Below, in pieces: positions 1-6,303 of a stretch of DNA of 64,000 nucleotides (the stretch's first letter is position 1; each line of letters begins with the position of its first letter). The DNA lies in contig JAPLEH010000009.1 of NCBI GenBank assembly GCA_026391455.1, forward strand, positions 33,064-97,063, read 5' to 3'. The translations under genes were made by a program, and so were the position numbers. The notes beneath the pieces are model-generated. The model had not been told where the DNA came from and ran no database searches. It saw only the letters and a list, made by a program, of their open reading frames with translations. The stretch comes from Bacteroidota bacterium. GTDB lineage: Bacteria; Bacteroidota; Bacteroidia; Chitinophagales; Chitinophagaceae.

Positions 1-343
1 CAGACACATGCGATATTTTCCGAAATTCTTCCCGGGCATGCACATTGGAAATATGTACTTCCACTACCGGAGCGGTGATAGCGGCGATGGCATCACCAAT
101 GGCTACGGAGGTATGTGTATAACCTCCCGGATTCAGCACAATACCATCGTGTGAAAAACCCACCCGCTGCAATTCGTTGATCAGTTCGCCTTCCACATTG
201 CTCTGAAAATAGTCAAACTCCACCGATGTATATTTTTTGCGGAGCGCATCGAGAAAAGTGTCAAACGACATATCACCGTACACGGAGGTTTCCCGGGTAC
301 CCAGCAGATTCAGGTTGGGGCCATTGATGATCGCGATCTTCAT
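1..343 (-). CDS. aroQ: 3-dehydroquinate dehydratase, type II (partial, 3' end outside the window)
   Basis: The reverse strand reads from ATG at 343 and stays open to base 1, giving 114 residues of a family that is usually about 140-150 long, so only the C-terminus is missing. The protein opens with IAIINGPNLNLLGTRE, the classic N-terminal active-site stretch of type II dehydroquinases, followed by YG, and later LNPGGYTHTSVA and the VEVHISN segment with the catalytic His. The family converts 3-dehydroquinate to 3-dehydroshikimate in the cytosolic shikimate pathway and forms dodecamers. It lies upstream of two other minus-strand genes with no visible shared operon signal. Identification is firm. 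Confidence 0.95.
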   Translation of the reverse strand, partial: MKIAIINGPNLNLLGTRETSVYGDMSFDTFLDALRKKYTSVEFDYFQSNVEGELINELQRVGFSHDGIVLNPGGYTHTSVAIGDAIAAITAPVVEVHISNVHAREEFRKISHVS

Positions 344-392
344 AGCCCGAATATAATTCAAATAAAAAAAGCTGCGAAATAATGTCCGCTTT

Positions 393-854
393 TTAAAATA
401 CGGTCACGATCGGTATGCTTTTCACCAGCACTTCATCATGATAAAAATTAACCCGTTTTACCTGGCTGTTGCGGGGCACAGCGATCATGGACACGGAGTC
501 ATCCGTTTCCTGTGCGTATTTATCTTTCTTCAGTTTGAAATACACATTCAACTCTTCCTTACCGGCTACTGACCGTTTAAATACCAGCGTATAGGCATGA
601 TGTACCGTTTTTACTTTACCGGCCACCACCCATTCGGCATCAAAATCAGGGTACATGGGACTATTACCTGCCGGTAAAAAAATATCACAGAACACTTCTT
701 TATTGGTCACCACCCAGAGATTGTAGTCGGTGAGGGAAAAATTATGGTTAGCGAGTTTGTATCCGCGAATTTCTTTTACATCTTCATCAACCGGTCTTCC
801 CGTGAAGGAACTGAGCACCATACTCAGTATGATCAGGGGTAAAAATTTCTTCAT
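393..854 (-). CDS. Small exported protein of unknown function
   Basis: Reading from ATG at 854 gives 153 residues; an upstream in-frame start at 875 would add seven residues ahead of a clear signal peptide (MKKFLPLIILSMVLSS), so 854 is preferred. The mature part is about 130 residues, rich in beta-forming stretches (YTLVFKRSV, LNVYFKLKK, VNFYHDEVLVKSIPIVTVF), with a single Cys in the mature part (FCDIFLP). There is no lipobox, so it is probably periplasmic or secreted. I do not recognise a family. It sits between aroQ and carA on the same strand, but the 108-base gap to carA argues against tight coupling. Confidence 0.7.
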   Translation of the reverse strand: MKKFLPLIILSMVLSSFTGRPVDEDVKEIRGYKLANHNFSLTDYNLWVVTNKEVFCDIFLPAGNSPMYPDFDAEWVVAGKVKTVHHAYTLVFKRSVAGKEELNVYFKLKKDKYAQETDDSVSMIAVPRNSQVKRVNFYHDEVLVKSIPIVTVF

Positions 855-961
855 TGCTGTCAGATTTGAATACAAAGCAACAACAATAAACTACCCGGGA
901 AAATGCGGATGCGATGAACTGCTAATAGCAGCAGGTGAGTTGCGAAAATGACCGGTGAAAA

Positions 962-2065
962 TTAATTCGATGCTTTGATCAGATCCATGAACTCATCAAA
1001 TAAATACCGGCTGTCGTGCGGGCCGGGGGTGCCTTCGGGGTGGTATTGTACCGAAAAGGCCGGCTTGCCTTTTACCCGTATGCCTTCGATGCTTTGGTCA
1101 TTCAGGTTTACATGGGTGATCTCAATATGTTCGGCTTTCTTTACCGCTTCCGGATCCACACCAAAGCCATGGTTTTGCGTGGTGATCTCAGAACGGCCGG
1201 AGATCATATTCTTTACCGGGTGATTGAGACCTCGGTGGCCATGGTGCATTTTAAAAGTGGGAATATCATTGGCCAGTGCCAGCAACTGGTGACCGAGGCA
1301 AATGCCGAATACAGGCTTTTCTTCTTTCAGTATCGCTTTCACCGTTTCAATGGCATAATCCATTGGGGCCGGATCGCCGGGACCATTGGAGATGAAATAA
1401 CCATGCGGTTGAAATTGCTTCACTTCATTGAGCGGTGTTTTGGCCGGAAATACTTTTACATGCGCCCCGCGCTCCACCATGCACTGCAGGATATTCTTTT
1501 TTACACCATAATCCATCACGGCTATTCGTATCGCTGCATTCGTATCGCCCAGTTCATATACTTCTTTGGTACTCACTTTGGAAGCCAGTTCGAGGCCATC
1601 CATATTGGGCGTATCGGCCAGTTTTTTCTTCAGTGTTTCAATATCGGTAGTCTCTGAAGAAATGATACAGTTCATAGCACCCTTGGTGCGGATATGTGCC
1701 ACCAGGGCCCGGGTATCCACGCCTTCGATGGAGACGATCTTGTTCTTTTTCAGGTATTCGTTCAGCGAGCCATTGGCCATTTTGCGGGAGTACTGGTCTT
1801 CGAGGTTGCGGCCTATGAGCCCGTTGATCTTTACGCCGTCCGATTCCACATCGCCATCCCTCACGCCGTAATTACCAATATGGGCGCTGTTCATGATCAG
1901 GATTTGCCCGAAATAACTGGGATCGGTAAATACTTCCTGGTAGCCGGTCATGCCGGTATTGAAACAGATCTCTCCGGTAGTAGTACCAATGGCGCCAAAG
2001 GCTTTTCCATGGGCAACAGTTCCGTCGGCGAGCAATAAAACAGCGGGGATAGACTGATCAGGCAT
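962..2065 (-). CDS. carA: Carbamoyl-phosphate synthase small (glutaminase) subunit
   Basis: This 367-residue protein has the normal CarA length. Residues 1-140 form the CPSase small-chain domain (GEICFNTGMTGYQEVFTDPS near 31-50). The class I amidotransferase domain follows, with the nucleophile Cys256 in GICLGHQ and the catalytic pair His342 and Glu344 in QYHPEGTPGPHDS. It releases ammonia from glutamine and channels it to the large subunit CarB for carbamoyl phosphate used in pyrimidine and arginine synthesis. CarB is not in the window. A -7 box of Bacteroidota type lies about 33 bases upstream of the start. Nothing in the protein looks unusual. Confidence 0.97.
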   Translation of the reverse strand: MPDQSIPAVLLLADGTVAHGKAFGAIGTTTGEICFNTGMTGYQEVFTDPSYFGQILIMNSAHIGNYGVRDGDVESDGVKINGLIGRNLEDQYSRKMANGSLNEYLKKNKIVSIEGVDTRALVAHIRTKGAMNCIISSETTDIETLKKKLADTPNMDGLELASKVSTKEVYELGDTNAAIRIAVMDYGVKKNILQCMVERGAHVKVFPAKTPLNEVKQFQPHGYFISNGPGDPAPMDYAIETVKAILKEEKPVFGICLGHQLLALANDIPTFKMHHGHRGLNHPVKNMISGRSEITTQNHGFGVDPEAVKKAEHIEITHVNLNDQSIEGIRVKGKPAFSVQYHPEGTPGPHDSRYLFDEFMDLIKASN

Positions 2066-2097
2066 TTTTTGGGTTTTTGCTGAAAAAACAAATTGTG

Positions 2098-2105
2098 CAA
2101 ATGTA
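2098..2105 (-). promoter_or_regulatory. Candidate -7 box of the carA promoter
   Basis: On the minus strand this octamer reads TACATTTG, a full match to the Bacteroidota -7 consensus TAnnTTTG. It lies 33 bases upstream of the carA ATG. I see no TTG at the usual 19-21 base spacing further upstream, so only half of the promoter is supported. Confidence 0.4.
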
Positions 2106-2294
2106 GGAAGGATGGGGGAAATTTTTAAGATGAGTTTTCAAGGACTTATACACAGGAAGAGTTGTCCTGATAAAGCAGAAAACAAATTGAAATCATTAGC
2201 CGACGAATAACCAACCCTTTTAATAATCCAATACTCAAAGAGAGTTTTGCAGTATATTACAATACCATTAATAGCTGATATTCATCCTTTTTAC

Positions 2295-2302
2295 TAATTT
2301 TG
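2295..2302 (+). promoter_or_regulatory. Candidate -7 box of the restriction-modification operon
   Basis: TAATTTTG matches TAnnTTTG and ends 16 bases before the methyltransferase ATG at 2319, which would give a leader of roughly ten bases. No TTG is present at the standard distance upstream. Confidence 0.45.
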
Positions 2303-2318
2303 GTAATTCGATAACAGA

Positions 2319-3329
2319 ATGAATTATAGTGAGTATATAAATAGCACCCTGAAACCAAAGGTTACTGAAAAAGAGATCATTTTGGATCTTTTTGCAGGCT
2401 GTGGGGGCTTATCATTGGGATTCGAAGCAGCAGGATTCAGAACAATAGGCTTTGAAATGGATAAATTCGCTGCAGAAACATACAAGAAAAATCTGAATGG
2501 AGAATGCCATGCCATAAAGCTTGATTTAGATTTTAAATACCCTGATGCTGAGATTATTATTGGTGGTCCGCCTTGTCAGCCATTTAGTGTAGGAGGTCAT
2601 CAAAAAGGAATGGAAGATGCACGTGATGGCTTTCCAATTTTTATTGATGCCGTGAAAAAATTAAACCCGAAAGTTTTCATGTTTGAAAATGTCAGGGGTT
2701 TGCTTTATACAAACAAATGGTATTTTGAACTTGTAATTGAAGAGCTAAAAAAACTCGGATACTTCATAGAGTATAAATTACTAAATGCAGTAAACTTCGG
2801 TGTTCCACAAAACCGAGAAAGACTTTTCGTTGTAGGGCATAGATCAAAATTTACATTTCCAAAGCAACAAAGAACAAAAATAACAGTCGGCGATGCCATC
2901 GGAGATTTGATGTACACTATTCCGCCAGAAAGCAAATTTTTAACACCCTCAATGGATGCATATGTTGCTAAATACGAAAAAGCTTCAGATTGCATAAACC
3001 CACGGGATCTTTATCCAGACAGGCCAGCCAGAACACTCACCTGTCGAAATCTTGCAGGAGCTACCGGAGATATGCAAAGAGTCAGGCTTAAAGATGGAAG
3101 AAGAAGACGTCTATTACACAGAGAAGCCGCGCGACTACAGACATTCCCAGATTGGTTTGAATTCGTTGGTAACGAAACTCAACAATACAACCAGATTGGA
3201 AATGCTGTACCACCTCTTTTAGCATACCAACTTGCCTGTTCTGTGAAAGAGTGTTATAATCATCCTGAGATTTATTCTTTAGATGAAATTTCTGAAATTG
3301 AATCTCATAAGGTTCTAACTCTTTTTTAA
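2319..3329 (+). CDS. DNA (cytosine-5-)-methyltransferase of a type II restriction-modification system
   Basis: The 336-residue protein has the ordered motifs of m5C methyltransferases: motif I LDLFAGCGG (22-30) for S-adenosylmethionine, motif IV GGPPCQPFS (82-90, catalytic Cys86), ENV (123-125, motif VI), QNRERLF (164-170, motif VIII), RLLHREAARLQTFPD (264-278, motif IX) and QIGNAVPP (292-299, motif X). The target-recognition region between VIII and IX is short. It should methylate cytosine in the site cut by the restriction enzyme that starts eight bases after its stop codon. The two genes are visibly richer in A and T than their neighbours, which suggests horizontal acquisition between carA and the LodAB locus. 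Confidence 0.94.
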   Translation: MNYSEYINSTLKPKVTEKEIILDLFAGCGGLSLGFEAAGFRTIGFEMDKFAAETYKKNLNGECHAIKLDLDFKYPDAEIIIGGPPCQPFSVGGHQKGMEDARDGFPIFIDAVKKLNPKVFMFENVRGLLYTNKWYFELVIEELKKLGYFIEYKLLNAVNFGVPQNRERLFVVGHRSKFTFPKQQRTKITVGDAIGDLMYTIPPESKFLTPSMDAYVAKYEKASDCINPRDLYPDRPARTLTCRNLAGATGDMQRVRLKDGRRRRLLHREAARLQTFPDWFEFVGNETQQYNQIGNAVPPLLAYQLACSVKECYNHPEIYSLDEISEIESHKVLTLF

Positions 3330-3337
3330 GAAGTTGC

Positions 3338-4333
3338 ATGAAAAATTATATACCCAAAAGCACTAAACCTGCTCGTATCCAAAAATTAATAAACGAAGCA
3401 CTTGATATTCTCGAAAATGTTGGGATTCCATTTGAAAAAAAGACCCCAAAAGGCCTGCAAAGTATGGCTATGGCCTTTTTAGCGGTAGCGGGAGTAACAA
3501 AATCATGGAAAGAAGCCAAAGGATTGAAAGAAAATCGTCATTTAAAGACCAGAGATATAATCAAATTTATTAATGAAAATTTTGAAGAAAATATATCTCC
3601 TGGCTCATATGATGACATGAGGCGAAAACATTTAAAGTTGCCAGTTTTAGCTGATTTAATTTTAAATAGCGCAGATAATCCAAATGCAGCAACAAATGAC
3701 CCTACCAGAGGATATACACTCAACAATGATTTTAAATCACTATTGCTTTTTTATGGTACAAAAGATTGGCAAATTAAATTAAAGCTATTCAATAAAAACA
3801 GACCCTCACTTGAAGAGATTTTACAAAGAAAGAGGAACTTAGTAAAAATCCCAATCATTCTTCCCGGAGGCCTCAAACTTGAATTATCACAAGGAGGACA
3901 CAATCAGTTACAAAGAGAAATAATTGAGGAATTTTTGCCGCGCTTCGGCAATGGTTGTGAGGTTTTGTATATAGGAGATACCACTAACAAATACCTTATA
4001 AGAGACGATAAAAAATTACAAAACCTCGGCTTTTTTGAGTTGACACATGACTCACTTCCTGACATAGTCGCTTACGACAAAAAGAGAAATTGGCTTTTCT
4101 TAATTGAGGCATTTTATAGCTCCGGTGCTATGAGCGAAGAAAGAATATTCGAGTTAAAAAAGAGCCTGAAAAAGTGTACCGCGGGAATGATATTTATAAC
4201 CGCATTTACATCAAAAAATGACTTCAAGAAAAACGCAACTGAAATTGGCTGGGAAAGTGAAGTTTGGACAGCAGACAATCCCGAACATTTAATTCATTTT
4301 AACGGACACAAATTTCTTGGCCCTATGAGTTAA
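3338..4333 (+). CDS. Type II restriction endonuclease, BsuBI/PstI family
   Basis: The 331-residue protein resembles the BsuBI/PstI family in both halves. An N-terminal region carries SPGSYDDMRRKHLK with NPNAATNDP (about 87-122), and the C-terminal nuclease domain carries VLYIGDT (209-215), LPDIVAYD (240-247), LIEA (255-258) and the closing SEVWTADNPEHLIHFNG (308-324). The LPDIV...LIEA pair probably supplies metal-binding acidic residues. PstI and BsuBI cut CTGCAG; the site of this enzyme cannot be read from sequence. Unlike PstI and BsuBI, whose methylases modify adenine, the partner here is a cytosine-5 methylase. The start ATG lies eight bases after the methylase stop, so the two are co-transcribed. 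Confidence 0.88.
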   Translation: MKNYIPKSTKPARIQKLINEALDILENVGIPFEKKTPKGLQSMAMAFLAVAGVTKSWKEAKGLKENRHLKTRDIIKFINENFEENISPGSYDDMRRKHLKLPVLADLILNSADNPNAATNDPTRGYTLNNDFKSLLLFYGTKDWQIKLKLFNKNRPSLEEILQRKRNLVKIPIILPGGLKLELSQGGHNQLQREIIEEFLPRFGNGCEVLYIGDTTNKYLIRDDKKLQNLGFFELTHDSLPDIVAYDKKRNWLFLIEAFYSSGAMSEERIFELKKSLKKCTAGMIFITAFTSKNDFKKNATEIGWESEVWTADNPEHLIHFNGHKFLGPMS

Positions 4334-4367
4334 ATCCATAAAAATCATCAGTTTTATACCATTCGAT

Positions 4368-4384
4368 ATCTAACTAAGTTAGAT
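4368..4384. repeat. 17-bp perfect inverted repeat after the restriction gene
   Basis: ATCTAACT and AGTTAGAT face each other around a single central base, 34 bases after the restriction enzyme stop. It could be the 3' hairpin of the R-M transcript or an operator ahead of the Fic gene; no T-tract follows, so a Rho-independent terminator is not well supported. Confidence 0.4.
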
Positions 4385-4533
4385 CTGCCATTTCTTTTGC
4401 ATAATAATGATTTCATGCTACAGGTAAATTCCTGAAAGAAGTTACAAATAATGTTGTACACCAAAACAAAGTCTTTACTCTGTGATCTGCAAAGTCAATA
4501 TTCCAAATCATATCAAAAGGTGAGCCTATTGAA

Positions 4534-5142
4534 ATGGATTCTTTCATTAAACATAAACGGATGGGGGTTTCCTATCAGCCCGACTATACCCGAAAAACAG
4601 ATGACTTGTATGATGCCTATATTTTTGCGCAGCAACATTTGCTGTCCAGAGATAATATACGGAAGGCGCACAGGATGTTAACCAAACATATTTTGCATGA
4701 AACCAGCCAGGGCACATTAAGAAAAGGGAATATGTATGTTATTACCGAAGATGGTAAAATTGAATATGTGGCCGTATCTCCGGATAAAGTAGCGGCTGAA
4801 ATGGAAAAGTTCTATGCGGATCTAGACACCTTACTGAAGACAGATATATCCTTTCAAGAAATATTTTTCTTCGCCTCACTCCTTCACCTTGTATTTGTAA
4901 AAATTCATCCCTTTGAAGATGGGAATGGCCGCACGGCCCGTTTACTGGAAAAATGGTTTCTGGCGCAGAAATTGGGCGCGAATGCATGGTTCATAGAATC
5001 GGAAAAATATTATTATTCGCAACACCATCTGTACTATACAAATATCCGCAAACTGGGCCTGGAATATGATTTTTTGGATTACACGAAAGCATTGCCATTT
5101 TTACAAATGTTGCCTCAATCGCTTTCAGTAAATAATTCATAA
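4534..5142 (+). CDS. Fic/DOC family protein, possibly N-terminally truncated
   Basis: The 202-residue protein carries a complete Fic core motif HPFEDGNGRTAR (125-136), with the catalytic His125 and the phosphate-binding loop. Fic enzymes usually transfer AMP, or another nucleotide part, to hydroxyl groups of target proteins. I see no obvious inhibitory (S/T)xxxE(G/N) helix. The same reading frame stays protein-like upstream of the ATG at 4534 (IFQIISKGEPIE just before it) but is cut by TGA at about 4417-4419 and 4489-4491 with no start between, so a longer ancestral protein may have been shortened. The gene converges on the LodB gene. Fic domains often act in toxin-antitoxin or effector roles; which applies here is unknown. 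Confidence 0.8.
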   Translation: MDSFIKHKRMGVSYQPDYTRKTDDLYDAYIFAQQHLLSRDNIRKAHRMLTKHILHETSQGTLRKGNMYVITEDGKIEYVAVSPDKVAAEMEKFYADLDTLLKTDISFQEIFFFASLLHLVFVKIHPFEDGNGRTARLLEKWFLAQKLGANAWFIESEKYYYSQHHLYYTNIRKLGLEYDFLDYTKALPFLQMLPQSLSVNNS

Positions 5143-5193
5143 AACCAGGAGGCTGGTGAGCGAATAATTATTTTCTAATTTTCCTCCGGCTTA

Positions 5194-6294
5194 CTACTCC
5201 CCCAACCGCTTTCTCCAAAACGGAGCATCCGCCCATCTTTTCTCTTCGCCATACCATTGTTCCAGGTGCCGTTGGTATGCCTGCTTAATGGACTGTATGG
5301 AATGGATATAGTCGTTAAAATCGGTACAGGCTCCAGACAAATAGCGGTAACTGTTTTCGGCAGCAGCCAGCCCTGTATAGAGTGCATTAAATATTCCCTG
5401 CGATGATAAAGGATCAAAACCGAGTGCCGCATCGCCCGTTGCCAGCCAACCTTCCCCGGCACAGGGCTGCAGGTAAGATGAATTCGCTGCGGTAGTGCCA
5501 TGTATCAGCTCAAGCGGATTCGTACAAAAATGAGTGAGTGAAATATGCCTGCTCAACTGTGTTTGCTGTTGCAATCGCTGCCAAAAATCTTGAGGACTAC
5601 GCAACCAGGTATTATCGTTTTGTTCATTGTCGGTATGAAAAGAAATGATACGCTTCCCCGCTGTAAGCGGCGCCGTGTACCACCAGCCATTTTCTTCTGA
5701 TTGTATATAACTCAACCCCTGCGGATTGACAATATCATCCTTTCCAATTACCCATCCGCATATTAATGAATCCGTTTGTATTCTGTTTGCCCCCAGCCTT
5801 CTGGCCACCGATGACTGTCGCCCCCCGGCATCAATTAATAAGCGGGTGTCGATCTCCAATGTTTCATTATTCTTACTTACCGTTATTCGCCAATTCTTAG
5901 AAGGAAGTTGTACCGCCTCTTCCAGTTTTACCCCAGACCAACATTCTGCACCCCGTTCTTTTGCTTTCTGCTGCATCCATCGTTCAAACTGTTGCCGGTT
6001 GATATGCCAGCCATGCCCATCAGGATCACGCAAAAAATCGGTTTCTTTCAATTCATCGGAGCCCCATCTTGACTGATTGCCATAATGAGGCAAATGGCCT
6101 TGCCGGATAAAATCATCCCAAAGCCCCATATCCTTTATCAATTTATTAGCCGCCGGTGGTAACGATTCACCGGCTTTTGGCATCCGTTCGGGCATACGAT
6201 CTATCACCAACACCCGATAATTTGGTGCCAGGTTAAGCGCATAACTGCATCCCGCAGGTCCGGCACCCACCACTACTGCATCTGTTGTAATCAT
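5194..6294 (-). CDS. LodB-like FAD-dependent flavoprotein, predicted maturase for the adjacent quinoprotein
   Basis: From ATG at 6294 (a TTG lies just before it) the protein has 366 residues. It has an N-terminal dinucleotide-binding GAGPAG (about 10-15), GESLPP (about 42-47), typical of the LodB/halogenase-like group of flavoproteins, and a second FAD motif GDAALGFDPLSSQG (287-300). In Marinomonas mediterranea LodB is needed to form the cysteine tryptophylquinone cofactor of LodA. Here the gene starts nine bases after the stop of a gene with a LodA-like domain, which supports the same role. No signal peptide is seen, so it should act in the cytoplasm on the newly made oxidase. A stand-alone monooxygenase remains possible. 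Confidence 0.82.
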   Translation of the reverse strand: MITTDAVVVGAGPAGCSYALNLAPNYRVLVIDRMPERMPKAGESLPPAANKLIKDMGLWDDFIRQGHLPHYGNQSRWGSDELKETDFLRDPDGHGWHINRQQFERWMQQKAKERGAECWSGVKLEEAVQLPSKNWRITVSKNNETLEIDTRLLIDAGGRQSSVARRLGANRIQTDSLICGWVIGKDDIVNPQGLSYIQSEENGWWYTAPLTAGKRIISFHTDNEQNDNTWLRSPQDFWQRLQQQTQLSRHISLTHFCTNPLELIHGTTAANSSYLQPCAGEGWLATGDAALGFDPLSSQGIFNALYTGLAAAENSYRYLSGACTDFNDYIHSIQSIKQAYQRHLEQWYGEEKRWADAPFWRKRLGE

Positions 6295-6303
6295 CAATCA
6301 ATG

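Noticed and set aside
1016..1657. Long antisense frame opposite carA
   Set aside because: It mirrors a well-supported carA reading frame, has a Phe/His/Arg-rich mix typical of antisense translation, and no motif.
4451..4681. Frame in phase 2 overlapping the Fic start, considered as its missing N-terminus
   Set aside because: Its translation is rich in Cys, Ile and Leu without family-like pattern, and it overlaps the true Fic frame; the phase-1 upstream sequence is the better candidate for the lost part.
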